Below the pieces are notes generated by a model that worked only from the letters and a program-made list of their open reading frames with translations, made no database searches and was not told the DNA's origin. Positions 37,695 to 49,995 of a stretch of 64,000 nt of DNA are shown piece after piece (within the stretch, counting starts at the first letter, position 1; every line of letters starts with the position of its first letter). The translations under genes and the position numbers were made by a program. The stretch is from assembly GCA_011009095.1 (NCBI GenBank), contig VTPC01090560.1, positions 62,001-126,000 of the forward strand. The letters are read 5' to 3'. This DNA is from Ignelater luminosus (taxonomy: Eukaryota; Arthropoda; Insecta; Coleoptera; Elateridae).

Positions 37695-39088
37695 ATGAAT
37701 TATCAAGAACAATTTTTTTGCATTGTTATTATGTGCAGTTTGGTCTTAGGATCCTCCATGGGCAAATATGACACTAGAATATATTATGTTTAATATTATT
37801 GATTGTAATTGCCTTTTTAGATAATGGGACATTACAAGCTAAAAGGCCTTCATTTAAATGTGAAACTGATGGGTTGCTTTCCAAATGCTGTATTAATTCT
37901 ATTCGATTTCCTGGTGAAAAACACCATTCGGGTTAGTAAAAAACAAAAGTTACATTTTTGATAAATAAATTTGCTAGTTGTACTTTGTTACCAAACCAAA
38001 CATCTCTCTCGACATCACCGTACTTAGGTAAACCCTTTCTTTGTATCTTTGTCTGATCGTCTAGGAAATGTGATCAAAACCCCTTACTGAGTGATTAGGC
38101 AAAAATATGTGTTAATCTAGACGATCTATCAAATGACCACGTACGAAAACTATTTTGCTATCATAGGTGAAAAGAGAACTATTTACATATTCTCAGAGGG
38201 GACACTAGTACTTATTTCTTTTGTTTTGATTATATCAGAAAACCTGATAGCAACAATTTTGACTTCCACCAGAACTTCAAATCAATTACTCTTCAAGACT
38301 TTTTGAAATGTTTTTTGATCACCAAAAGAGATTTTAAAAATAAATGACTGGGATAGATTGTTCAATCTGAAAATTAAAAGTTTCAACAACTCTCTAAGAA
38401 ATCTTGTAAGATTTTGCAATAAAATCAAATAAAGTCAAAACAGCAAACCTACAGTAATACAAGCAATAGAATTTAGAAAGATATTCGAGTGAATTTTATT
38501 TAAAGAAAGAAGTGAAAATGAAAGCTAAAGACTATACCATAAATGACAACGAGCACAGTAGATGTAGTTTTCTCATAAAGTATGGCAAACTTGCCCCCGA
38601 GATCAAATTGGCCCGAAATTTCTAAAATTAGCTTTTACTGATTAATTTGCCTCTCTATACAAGGCAATTTGGTCTCAGAGATCAAGTTTGCCCACCCTTG
38701 CGTGTAGATAATTAGAAATATTTTAAAATGTTTGTTTCAGCATGTGTCAACTTTGGTTATAACACAAACACCTCGAAATTAAATCTGAAATTTGTAATTG
38801 ATGATGAACCCATTAAAGACGAAGTAGTAGGTAAGTACATATCGCTTAGTAATTTTTAAAACAATTATAAAACAAGAGCTTATTTTAGACTCGACATCAT
38901 TTCCTCTTTGTGTGCCTTTTCCACCAGTATTTACCATTGTAAATTTATGTTTAATAGCAGATGAGGTATACTTTGAAACAGATTACGCAAAACTATGCCT
39001 CAGGTACGAAATTCGATCTGCTATTTTTCCAATTCTGGCTCCTATTAAAATTGATTTTCCTTGTCTGACATTTCGAGCAGGAAAGTAA
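37695..39088 (+). CDS. Secreted DUF4773-like protein, copy 1 (four exons)
   Basis: Exons are 37695-37761, 37821-37931, 38741-38830 and 38889-39088, all joined in phase 1, giving 155 residues. Exon 1 is a signal peptide (MNYQEQFFCIVIMCSLVLGS). The mature part has the cysteine layout that I associate with the arthropod DUF4773 family: FKC, SKCC, ACVNFGYN, then FPLCVPFPP, a Cys 14 residues later (NLCLIADEVYF), YAKLCL and IDFPCL. Function of the family is not known to me. The first donor is GCAAAT, not GT; the paralog has GTAGGT at this point, so this is either a GC-AG intron or a damaged site. Polyadenylation candidates lie near 39140. Upstream it shares a promoter with the paralog at 43988. Confidence 0.72.
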
Positions 39089-40610
39089 TTATACATAAAT
39101 TATTTAGATAAACCTTACTTATGCAATTCATTGATTTTTTGTAATAAAAGTATTTTAAATGTTACAATAAAACAAAACACATTTGTATTGATTTCTAAAA
39201 ATGTAAATCATAAACTATAAAAAAATAAATAAACAAATTAATAAAAATTTCATGTCTTGTATTCTTTTGCTATACTTTTGGCACTAATGAAAATTACATA
39301 GTAAACAAATACACTAACACTCTTATTGAATCTTTGTAACATTATAAGAAGATTAAATTACTGATGGACACTTTTATTATACAGGGTGTCCCACGACTCG
39401 ACTGCCATAGGTTAATGGCGTGTTCCTATGATATATCCCACATGGGATAGTGCTATTTAAGATTCTGAGGTGGGAGTGGTTGAGAGGGAGGGTGAAAGTT
39501 TTCCAGAATTTTAAAAAACATGCGCTGAACACTAAACAACTTCCAGCGTTCATCTAGACCTTTAGTGAAGAATTTATTAAACATGCTAGACAACTTCGAG
39601 CGTGGCCAGAATGATTCTTTTTTACGAGGTGTTAACCACTAAAAACATCAAGTTCCACCACCACGTATTGCATTGCAAACTGTGTAACAGACCTTGACAA
39701 TTAACAACTAACATCAAAACCTTTTGTTAAAACATTAAGTAATAAAATGCAAAATTAGACGTGCTCGAGAATATTAGTAGAATCAAGAACTAAAATCACG
39801 AACTTATGCGTTAGGAAACATGAGCATATGACATGGTTTTTTCTTTACATTACAAACCATAATTCTCATAATTTATTAATCTCTAGGTTATTATAATTTG
39901 TTAATACTTCAATTAATTAAGATGAAAAAATAGATTTATAATTGTTGTGTCCCCAAGGTGAACGTTGTCTATAACGTATACTAACATAACCTACAAATCT
40001 TTACAATCATAGTTGCATCACATCTTAGTTAGATATCAAAAACTGCTACAGCTACACTTATACAGAATACAGGAAAATTATTGAGTATACTGATACTTCA
40101 CACCACATGTTTGTTTCAGAGGGAAAACTTAACACGACAAACAAAAATCGCTACAACAAAATATCCGACCGATAATGAAGTGGATGTAAATCATACAGTT
40201 GCGTTGTCTGCGTAGTAAAGCAGTGCGCATATTGGCATCATTTTCTAATACATTTTATTCAATGCTATTTGTATGTCTTTCTTTTGCATGTGTCGTATAG
40301 ATCAGGATTATTTATAATTTATAAATAATAAAATATAAATGTGTCAATAAATTATCGTTTTTACTCTATCATCAAGTCTCTTACGTCTCTCAAATAATTC
40401 AGATAAAAATTTCAAAATTTATTATATAAACAGTTTTTATTGTTATATTATTTATAAAATAATAAGTGGTTGGCAAAGACTACAATATACCAACCTTTTC
40501 CCAACATCGGGCCAACTTTTCGATGGCAAAGTAATCCATGGTTTCCCAACCAATTCCACAAATTACCTAAGTTGGGCCAACGGATCGTGCTACTCGGGAT
40601 GTTCTAAAAA
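39089..40610. other. Intergenic, with a repeat terminus at 39381
   Basis: 3' flank of the duplication to about 39260, then AT-rich DNA. ACAGGGTGTCCCACGACTCG at 39381 looks like the end of a transposable element; its other end was not found. No gene. Confidence 0.45.
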
Positions 40611-40990
40611 ATAAAAATATCCCTTTGAAACTTAGGCCAAGCTTATATGACGAATGTATTCTGCCAGTACTAACCTACAGATGATGACCAAAATAGCAGT
40701 CACACAGAGATCTTTGGGACAACAGATGCAGAGTCTATCTTAGAGCCATAGAAAATATAATACTTGGATAAGAAGCATAACAAAAGTCAAAGATGCAGTC
40801 GACACTATTGCCACACTAAAATGTAACTATGCCGGCCAAATAGCCAGATACAAAGACAATAGATGGATGAATATTTCATTTTATTGGCGACTATATTTGG
40901 AAAAATAACAAGAGGACGACCACCAATGAGACAAGCACAAAATGGAGAGATATGAGAGATACATATGTTCAGAAATGGTGCATTTGAGAT
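40611..40990 (+). pseudogene. RTE-like LINE 3'-end remnant
   Basis: The reading NIPLKLRPSLYDECILPVLT, then DNRCRVYLRAIENIILG in another frame, and KNNKRTTTNETSTKWRDMRD in a third, follows the order of an RTE-type polyprotein after the reverse transcriptase core (compare YESCILPVPTYG in the remnant at 33.9 kb). Stops and frameshifts are frequent. Confidence 0.6.
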
Positions 40991-41042
40991 GTCATTACTA
41001 GGAAATAATTAGGTTAAACAAATTACTAAAATCGAATTTTAA

Positions 41043-42252
41043 GCTGCACAATATCCATAACAAGAAAATAGCCTGAGTGTGGCAAATGTATTGATCTTCA
41101 TCAAGTTTTGACAAAAGTTACATGTAAAAGTTATTATTTTTATTGATAACTAACATTAAAATCACTATACTGTTTTCAATCTGTGTTAATTGGTTAAAAC
41201 ACTTACAATAAACCACCACAGCATAAAATTTTGTAAGTGAAGCTCTCAATGATAAGAAGTTACTGTGCCTACAATTATTAGTTTTGAATTTTTTCAATAA
41301 ACTGATTTTAAAATAAATTAATAAATTTTATTCATTCTTATGGTTTTCCAAAAAGTAATTATTAAAAAAAAGCTTATTGGTAGGTAATCGGTTCTAAAGA
41401 TCTTAAGATTGGAAACAACACATTCTTAATCATAATGAATCGGAAAGAATTTTATAACTAACTAAGTTTATTTTTCCATTTACAAGTGTAGCAGTATAAG
41501 TGCATTTTATGATTTTGTTATTTAAAAGTATTGTTACCTGTATTTAGAAGCTGCATGGTTTTATAATAAAAATCAAATTGTCATTTCTTCTTGATTAAAA
41601 TTTCAGTTTCCAAGTGATTAGAACCAGGATAACAGGTAGAAATATATTTTCAAAATTCTCCTTTTATGTGTCAGTATTTAGAAATATTGCTAATTCCCAC
41701 TCTATTTAAATCTCAAGTAATGTACAGCATAAAAAATGATGAGAATTTAAAATCGGACAACTTAAGTGAACATCGGTGTTTTTTGTATTTATTACACAAT
41801 TATTTATAGTATGAAAATAATTAGATACAGTAACGGTTATAATAAACATCAGACTTAAATAACATGGGACATAATAAATTAGTTTTCCGATTAATAACCC
41901 CCTTATAAGAAAATTCTTCCAATGCTTTAATTGCAATAAATGTAATAAATTAGTTTTCCGATTAACAACCCCTTTATAAGAGAAAGAGGAATTTTTGCAA
42001 TGCTCTCTTATAAAACACTTTTCACCAACAATTCACAATATACTAACTCCTTCATTCACCTGCTAAAATTTAAAATCTCATTATGCAGTTCATGGTTTAT
42101 CGTAATAACTAAATGCATTAAAACAAAAGTGATTTTAATCTTACTTAACAATAAAAATAAATAATTTTCATGTGTAACTTTTGTCAAAACTTAATGAAAA
42201 TTAACACATTTACCACACCTAAGTTGTTTCCTTGTTAGGGTTAGTTGTACAG
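41043..42252. mobile_element. Long-TIR non-autonomous DNA element, copy 1
   Basis: The outer 100-120 bases are imperfect inverted repeats. The left end has TCAAGTTTTGACAAAAGTTA and the right end has TAACTTTTGTCAAAACTTAA, with AACAAG(A/G)AAA near the tips. The interior is related to 48058-49448, with blocks such as AATCATAATGAATCGG shared, and no transposase is present. About 1.2 kb. The exact target duplication could not be fixed, so the ends are good to about ten bases. An alternative is that both copies belong to a larger segmental duplication. Confidence 0.65.
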
Positions 42253-43699
42253 GTTAAAATTTCAATTTAGTTATTAGATTTCAGTGAATATGACTAAAGG
42301 TAACTTTTCAGATCTTTGCGTTTACACTTGCTTTGATCTTAGATCCTGATAATTGTTACTTAAAGATTACCGAGGAAATTTAAATACCTTCTAGTTTTAC
42401 TCATTTGAGAAAAATTAACACACAGTTTTTGTGCAAGGTATAATTCTACAAGTATAGCTATACCTTTCTTAAGCTAGGCAACTTTAATAAGGTGTGTTGT
42501 TACTAAATTTGAAGAATATTCAAACAATCCTTGGATCGTTTTAAAAATTCTACACAAGCCTCCAGTAGTAACACGATATATGCTAATGAAGAAATGCTGT
42601 CTAATTAATAATAACAAATTTAATAGAAAATGAAGATGAACATAACTTAATAAAATAAAACTGTATACTAATAATAAATCAAAATAAAAGAAAGAAAAGA
42701 ACTAATTACAGATTATTCTGTAAAATATCCTTGAGAACAGCCAATACTCTATTTTGAAATTAAGGCTTTATAAAATTGTCCAACATAATCATTAATCTGT
42801 CGATAAGGCTCAGCACAGTCAGACTGAACTAAAGGACTAGGAGTCTACAGACCCGAGCAGCAAAACAGTTGAGGGCCAAAATAATCTAGGAAGCCAAGTA
42901 GGGCTGAAATCTAAAATCCCAACCTTTTTGCCAGGTTGAACGAATAGTTGACTGCGAAATGATCTTCTAAACTCATTAATGATAATGAATGTTTAAAAAG
43001 AACCTTTTAAAAAGTATTGAAATGATTCCATTAAAATAATGAATAAATTACATAGCAAGAACAAATATATTTTATTTTAGATTACCTACTAATCCATTAA
43101 TTAAGTATAATTTTGGTTCTTCTACCTTATTATAATATGTTTGTCTTTACAGGCCCTTTTTACTAATCCTTCTGGACAATTACTTTGTTCCATGCAAGGA
43201 TAATCTTGACTACCTGTACAGTTGCACTTAGAACTGCCTTGGTAGCTGGCTTATTATTTAGGGCTTAACGACTACCGTAGATGTTAGTGTAATAGCCAAG
43301 ATAGGTCTTGTTTCGTTGTTTTTAAAAAGTTAACGACTACCACAGCTGGTGATGCGGTAGCTTGAGAGCATGTTATTTTAAAAATTACCACTGTACTCTA
43401 CTGGGAACCGAACCCAAGCTGGCCGTTTATAAAGCAAGTGTCATCCATTTTGTTTTTTGTCTTACTAAGTATCTCCTTGTTTGATTTTGTTTGTATAATT
43501 TTAGATTACTGTTCTAATTTTTTCTGTGATGCATTACAAAACGTTTTCTTTCTTTGTTAAATGAATTAGAATATCAAGTCCATTTTAAAAATGTCCGAGC
43601 AAAGGTGTCAAGATTGTTCAAATAGGTACGAGGAAGATGAAGACATCATAACCTACTTTAAAGAATTTTATGTCAGACAAATTTCAGGAAACACACTGT
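42253..43699. other. Intergenic, no gene recognised
   Basis: AT-rich. TTAACGACTACC occurs twice at about 43266 and 43330 in a slightly more complex patch (43200-43440) that could be an old SINE-like repeat. No promoter boxes in the right order were found. Confidence 0.4.
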
Positions 43700-43730
43700 A
43701 TATATTTTTACTGTAGAATTACACTAAAAT

Positions 43731-43987
43731 TGCTTTATATAATTCCAGATAATCTGAGGTGCAAAAGTAACAACTAAAACTTATCTACAGTTATGGCTTT
43801 TTTACTTTACTGCAGAAATAAAAATGGTGCTTAGTCCTATAAAATAAAAGATAGGTGCATTTCTCAGTTTACAGTTTCACGCACATTTAAAACCCATAAG
43901 CACGTTTCCTTTGAATATATTGTGTGATATATAAACAAAAAAGGTCGTCGTATTCATGTTTTCATTGTGTGCAATAGAAAATTAACA
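43731..43987 (+). promoter_or_regulatory. Promoter of the second DUF4773-like gene
   Basis: AGATAA at 43747-43752, TTATCT at 43781-43786 and AGATAG at 43849-43854 keep the order and spacing seen in copy 1. GATATATAAACA at about 43926 is a TATA-box candidate about 60 bases before the ATG. Confidence 0.5.
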
Positions 43988-45451
43988 ATGAACTATCAAG
44001 AGCAATTTGCTTGCCTTGTTATTATGTGCAACTTGGTCTTAGGCTCTTCCATGGGTAGGTAAATATAAAAGCTAAAATATACTATTACTTAATTTATACC
44101 TAATTACGTTTTCAGATATTGAAAGAAACCTTAAACAAACTAAACATCTTTCATTTCAATGTAAAAATGATCGTTTACTTTCCAAATGCTGTGCTTCCAT
44201 TCGACTTCCTGTTGAACAAAATCATTCAGGTAAGTTAAAAACAAAAGTCTGCATTTATCAATTTTTTGTTTTTTATTTCCTTTTTGATAAGTACGTTGTG
44301 AACTGTATCATTTACAACTTCGTTAAATCTATTTTTAATTTTAATAATAATTATTTAAAAAAAAGTGTTTATGGTAATACAAAGTGTTTATAAATGTTTC
44401 TGGGTCCAGTTGGTTATGGAATCTAATTTTGCTGCACCGTCTTGTTGATGTATTTTAACAATTAATACGTATTTGTTTTCTGTCATTTGTTAATTGTAAA
44501 TGTCATTGTCCTGCATTCCGCAATTTCGTGTCTGAATCACAATGGAGAAGATTTTCATGTAAAAGAAGGGAAGATTTATTCATTTTTGGATATATAAATA
44601 ATATGTTAAAAAATTCTTAAAAATTATTTTTTAGTTCTTAAAAACATAAGATGAGGCAACCATCACAACAACAATGCAATGCGTGTAACGTGGCAAACAT
44701 TCTAATGCATATCCTGTTTTTATAAAGGCGACAAATGAAGCCACAAGCATGATTTCACAGCCCACTGGACTCAAAAACATTTACGAACACTTTGTAGACT
44801 AACTTTGGAAAGATTGGCAATTTTCACCTACAGTAGTTGAATTATTTTGGATCTATGGACTATATGGTATTGTTATAGTTTCAATTAAAATCCACAGTTT
44901 ACATTTCTTTTACTTGGGAAATAAGACAATAACTTTCAGACCCTGATCTACTAGGTGACCTTTAGTACTTATTTCTTACCCTTGTGTCTTCTGATCACAT
45001 CAGAAACCTTGATATAACAATTTTGACCACACCATTCAAAAGAGGTTGAATGATGGTCAAGATTTTCTTAAATTTTAACATTTAGAGATTTTCTATAATT
45101 CTATTCATTTAATCATTTGTTTCAGCATGTGTCAACTTTAACTATAGTATAAATGCCTTAGAATTATACCTCCAATTCCTAATTGATGATAACTCCATCA
45201 AAGACATTGTAGTAGGTAAGTATAAGTTAGTAATTTTTAAAACTATTAGCAAATAAAAGATTATTTTAGGTCCAAGGTCATTTCCTGTTTGTGTGCCTTT
45301 TCCACCACTTCCTATTGTAATGTTATGTTTAGTGGCAGATGAAGTATACTTTGACATAGGTTACGCAAAACTATGCCTCAGTTACCAAATTCGAGTTCTT
45401 TTGGCCGTTCCTATTGTAATTAATATTCCTTGCCTGATACTTTCCGTATGA
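43988..45451 (+). CDS. Secreted DUF4773-like protein, copy 2 (four exons)
   Basis: Exons are 43988-44054, 44116-44229, 45126-45215 and 45270-45451, with phase-1 junctions and consensus GT-AG sites, giving 150 residues. The signal peptide is MNYQEQFACLVIMCNLVLGS. The mature chain keeps the cysteine pattern of copy 1: FQC, SKCC, ACVNFNYS, FPVCVPFPP, MLCLVADEVYFDI, YAKLCL and INIPCL. The coding sequence is intact throughout, which argues that selection has kept it. Extracellular or luminal location follows from the signal peptide; molecular role unknown. Confidence 0.75.
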
Positions 45452-45864
45452 CATGGCTCCGTGACTTCTAGCCCAGATCCGAAAATGTTTTTTCCAATTC
45501 CAGGCTCGAATTCACGCTGATCCGTATCTGTATGTGCCGTTTACACTATGCAAAGTATATGGCTGGTAGATGTCATGACCGTTACATCATCCAGGCCGAT
45601 CGAGAGTAATTATCATGGTTATAAATTATTTAGATAAACCTTACTTATGCAATTTATTGATTTGTCTTTATCTACGTTTTCTGTAATAAAAAGATTTTCA
45701 TTGTTATAATGAAACATAACGCATCTTTATTGGTTTCTAAAAATGTAAATTACGAACTGTAAAAAACAAATAAAAAACTAATAAAATTTCATGACGTTTT
45801 TTACTTATCTGTTTCAAGCATATTTAAGCTCACAGAATGGATGTATTAAAATACTTTTGACAAT

Positions 45865-46418
45865 ATGAGAATTACAATAGTATTTCTCTTTGTAATTACC
45901 TGTGTGGCAGCTCTTCCTGCTCAACCCGTTAAAGAAGTAGAAAACAGTAAGTACCTAATGTATGTTATTTATTTTGCAGAATGTTTTCTCATCTATAGGG
46001 TTTAAAGTCTAAAACAACTGGAATATATCAAAACAAAAAAGAGGATATTTTGTTTTTCAAAATTAAAGTTGGTTGATTATGACGTTATCTTAAAAGTTGT
46101 CCCAATGTAGAAATTTATTACAATTGCTTACTAATATATTATTTTTTTTCTACATTTTTAGAAGTTAAATGCTTAACGTCGCTGAAATTGTGCTTTCCAT
46201 CTCCCTACGCTTCACCTCGAGCTTGTGTCAAATTTGAAGCAAACGTTGTAGTTGCAAAAAGAGTTTTTTACTCTTGCACAGACTTTCTAGTAAATCTATT
46301 TATATTTGGTGAACTGAAAGTTGAAACACCTTGTGTGGTAGCTGGATTTGCTACTGGTATAAAATTAGTAGCTAAAGATGATCTAGCTAATTACATTAAG
46401 AACTTACCTAATGTATAG
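45865..46418 (+). CDS. Secreted half-domain paralog of the DUF4773-like genes
   Basis: Exons 45865-45946 and 46162-46418 are joined in phase 1 and encode 112 residues. The signal peptide is MRITIVFLFVITCVAALPAQ. The mature chain has KVKCLTSLKLCFPSP, a Cys 11 residues on (PRACVKFEANVVV), then VFYSCTDF and VETPCVVAG. This matches the last-exon half of the neighbouring genes (C-x-P, then Cys, then Y-x-x-C, then P-C), while the N-terminal SKCC/ACVNF exons are absent. An AATAAA lies at 46453. It follows the second full-length copy by about 400 bases on the same strand. Confidence 0.62.
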
Positions 46419-47560
46419 TGTAAACACAGAATTTTTAAAACGCCTTTTTAACAATAAAGTTCTTTTTTCTAATTTTTGTTCTATTTCTTTTCTGACACTT
46501 GCTTCTCTTCTTGTCAAAATAAAATAAAATAACATTACAGTTAGCTTATTAATTTTGTTTCGATACCATAGAGAGTCTGCGCCATACTTGACCTTCTAGG
46601 TAAAACAAACTATCAAGTAATTAAAATAAAATAAATAAAAATGAAACGTTAGAAAAAGAACAGCTATAAGGTAAGTATATATAGTCACTATTACTGTGTG
46701 TATTTATGTTATAGTTAGGTTTACCTAATGCATCAAATCTATCTGCATATAAAATATGTAGAAAGACAGAAATAACCAAATTAAAAAAAAATAAAAAAGG
46801 AACAACTCTTTGTAATAGATCTATATATACCGTGTGTCACATAAAAAACAAATTTAGTAACAAGCATTGCACCTTGCACAAAAATAATTTTTTATTTTTT
46901 AGATAACTCTTGAGCTACAATCATCATCATTTAATGGTAAACCAAGTGTAAACGCAGAAGTCTGTGAAACTTCCTGTAGGTTATTGTATCTACATGATAA
47001 AAAACAAACAGATGTCCTGTTGTGATACCTTAGCGAGTAAACAAATTGTCATAGTGAATACTAATGTTATATGTACCACAAAGCCCATACCAGTAGCTTA
47101 CTACCAAAAAAACATCCTATTAACCTTTTTTATCTAAGTCCTGTAGACCCCAAGAATATCTAAGATAATAGATAAAGTAAAGTAGACTTCATAAATAACT
47201 CATTGATAACAGGAAACTTCAGAATTAAAAATAGCCAGATGTAGGCTTCTTTACAAGAAAAGAGACCATTTCAATTTAAACGGTAAGTACATGCTTTATG
47301 GGTGTTGGCAAAAATAATAAGTGATAAGGTCATGTATAACAGACCAAAAATAAAACATCAAGTTGCAGCTATGTACTTTTGTAGTTCCACCTTTTTTTTG
47401 ACATTTGATAATGTGGATTGCCATACTCTTAATGAATCTTCGAGACGTTATAGGATAGCAGGATTACTATACCAATAGTGTATGGTTCAATTCTTACCTT
47501 AAAAATAGTATCCAATTGCAAAAAAAATGGAGATCTTGAAAATTACATTTTTTAATCTGG
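46419..47560. other. Intergenic, no gene recognised
   Basis: AT-rich 3' flank of the half-domain gene (AATAAA at 46453) followed by sequence without recognisable features. Confidence 0.45.
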
Positions 47561-47705
47561 CAGAATAAGGATTTCCCAGGGAGTACCACAAGGAGGAATT
47601 CTACCTTCCTTGTTATATCTCATTTTCTAAAATAATCTTGCTAACAACTACTATGGGGAAATCGAGAACATTATTAATTGCCAGTATGCTGACAAACTTT
47701 AGAGA
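47561..47705 (+). pseudogene. LINE reverse transcriptase fragment
   Basis: RISQGVPQGGILPSLLYLIF followed by a stop, then NCQYADKL, corresponds to the VPQGS-x-LSPLLY and YADD motifs of non-LTR reverse transcriptases. The second Asp of the catalytic pair is replaced by Lys. Only this core remains. Confidence 0.65.
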
Positions 47706-48057
47706 CAAAACTGACAGAAGCAAATCCTGTCAAGAGATCATCAATTAAATGGAAAAAGATTCTTTAGTCGTAGAGTATACATGCAGAGAATGTAGCAGGA
47801 AGGCTAGTCTCTGCTCAGCCAGTGCATATTATGAAATTTAAAAATTGTATATTGAATGATCTTTTTATAAACTCCCATCAGAGATAAAATTTTATGTATT
47901 TCTTAAGATTAATTGAATATTGATTAAGTTACCGAGTAACCTTTTCATATATAATGCTTGTGCACATCTAAGCAATAAACATTTTATTCTATACTGTTAC
48001 AATCACCGATCACTTTTAATTTATAATTTTTAGATAGAATTATTTGGAATTTTAATC
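47706..48057. other. Intergenic, no gene recognised
   Basis: Probably degraded LINE sequence leading into the terminal-repeat element; nothing readable. Confidence 0.35.
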
Positions 48058-49448
48058 TGTGCAATATCCATATCAAGAAAACAGCTCTGCTGTGGCAAAT
48101 CTATTAAGCTTTATTAACTTTTAATAAGAGTTACAATTAGTATGAAAATTATTTTTATTGGAAATTGAGATTAAATTAAAGTCACTTTACTATTGTCAAT
48201 CTCTGTTTATTAGTTAGAAGCCTTTTAGGTATAATGATAAACCATTCACTGCATAAAATACAAGCAATTGAAATTTTGTTAAGTGAAGCTCGCAGGGATA
48301 AGAAGTCAAGAAGTGTATGACATATAAAATTACAGTCAACGATAAATAACAGTAGTGGTTTCAGGAGATTCAGGAGGTTATTAATACAAAGACTAACTCA
48401 CTGTGTGTTATATTATTTATTATAAATCTGTTGCTTACTACAACCTTGTTGTACTGTACCATTTAATTATTTTTATACTTATTGGTTTTACAAATTTTAT
48501 TACATTTGGTATTTTGGCATCTAACTGTCTGATTTAAAATTGCCTGACTCTTATGGTTTACCAAACAGTAATCTTTAAAAAAGTAGCTTACAAGTAGGTA
48601 ACATGTTCTAAAAATCTTAATATTTGGAACAACACATTTTTAATCATAATGAATCGGAGACAATTATAACCCTAGGTATTAAAATAATTGTTTTGATTAT
48701 TAATAAAAAATTTATTTACTTTTTCATTTGCAAGTGTGGTAGTATATACTTTTATGATTGTTTTATGTGAATGTTTTGTTGTTGCATCTACCTGTATTTA
48801 AAAGCTGCATGGTTTTGTCAGAAAAAACTCAATTACCACTTTTTACTAGATCAGTATTTTAATTTTTAAGCAATCGGAACTGGGAAACTAGATAGAAGTA
48901 TACCTTAAAATTCCTTCTGCTAGTCATTTTCATAACCTAGTATGAAAAAACATTGATAACTCACACTCTATTTAAATCTCACATAGTGTATGTTCTAGAA
49001 AACAATGAAAATTTATAATCGGATAACTCAACTGAACAACAATGATTTTTCTATTTATTGCACAATTATTTATTGAAAACATTTAGAATCCAATAGTATA
49101 AAAACAATTAGGTATAGTAACATTTGTAGTGAAGATCAAACTTAAATAGCATAGGACACAACAAATTTATTAGTTCTCCGATTAATAATCCCCTTATAAG
49201 AGATAGAAAAATTCTTCAATTTTTTTCTTGTAAAACATTCTTAACAACAATTCACAGTATTAGTCGTTTTATTCCTTGTTTAAATTTGAAATCTCATCAT
49301 GCAGTCCATGGTTGTCAATTTATCATAATACCTAAAAGCATTGTAACTAATTAGCAGCGCAGAAATTGAAGACAATAAAATGAATTTGACCTTAGCAACC
49401 AAATTATACCTGAGTTGTTTTCTTGTTATGATTATAGTTAGTTGGTAC
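48058..49448. mobile_element. Long-TIR non-autonomous DNA element, copy 2
   Basis: The left end TGCAATATCCATATCAAGAA and right end TTTTCTTGTTATGATTATAG are inverted counterparts and resemble the ends of 41043-42252. Internal blocks are shared in the same order (for example TAATCATAATGAATCGG and CGATTAATAA(T/C)CCCCTTATA). It has extra internal sequence compared with copy 1 and no coding capacity. Confidence 0.6.
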
Positions 49449-49524
49449 TTAATTAGTACCTATAAGTACATTATCTAGGTAGGTTAGGTACACCACTACT
49501 TCTAATTGATATTCCTTTACTATA

Positions 49525-49695
49525 CAATCGGTGATGGGTATTATTTAGATACAAGGTATCTAGAAACTGTATCTAGATATGATAATCATATCTTGTATCT
49601 GAATCTAGATACAGTTATGAAAATAAATCTTGTATCTATAACTAGATACATTTCAGCTGTATCTTTAATGGTAGATGTATCTTTACTTAGATAAT
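49525..49695. repeat. TATCTAGATA-rich hAT-like terminus, first block
   Basis: GGTGATGGGTATTATTTAGA leads into many overlapping GTATCTAGA and TCTAGATAC words in both orientations. A GTGATGGGTA tip followed by clustered palindromic subterminal repeats is the usual appearance of hAT element ends, here without any transposase. Confidence 0.45.
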
Positions 49696-49884
49696 TAGAA
49701 TTTGCAGGTTTGTGAACAGTTTAACTTTTAAACTTGCTTTTGTCATCGCTTTCCAGGTAATAAAGATAATTTATGGCAATAAATTTTGCAGATTCTCTTC
49801 ATAAACGGATCTTAACAAAAATTTATTTTTTAATTTAGTTTGTCATTTAGAAATTTCTAGTTTCTTTGAAGTAAGCCATATTTG

Positions 49885-49995
49885 GTGATAGGTATTATCT
49901 AGATAAAAAGTATCTAGATATAAAGTATCTAGATACTGTATCTAGATACGATAATTTCATCTTGTATGTGAATATAGATATAATTCGTATCAGTA
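49885..49995. repeat. TATCTAGATA-rich hAT-like terminus, second block
   Basis: GGTGATAGGTATTATCTAGA starts a second, direct-orientation copy with AAGTATCTAGATA repeated three times in about 60 bases. It is similar to the block at 49525 but separated from it by about 190 bases of unrelated sequence. Confidence 0.45.

Larger units (their letters stand above)
37430..39260 (+). repeat. Direct duplication, copy 1 (gene, promoter and 3' flank)
   Basis: It matches 43700-45800 along its length, with insertions and deletions. Shared stretches include TTTTTACTTTACT and AAAACCCATAAGCACGTTT upstream, all four coding exons, and TTATTTAGATAAACCTTACT plus GATTTCTAAAAATGTAAAT downstream. Introns differ more than exons. 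Confidence 0.9.
43700..45800 (+). repeat. Direct duplication, copy 2
   Basis: Counterpart of 37430-39260. It differs by a longer second intron and by an extra segment at about 45450-45610 between the stop codon and the shared 3' flank TTATTTAGATAAACCTTACT. Confidence 0.9.

Noticed and set aside
41706..41936. 76-codon minus ORF
   Set aside because: Lies inside the long-TIR element and is not conserved in its second copy.
43200..43440. Possible tRNA-derived SINE (GGGAACCGAACCC resembles an inverted B box)
   Set aside because: The A and B boxes are not in the required order on either strand and no cloverleaf can be drawn.
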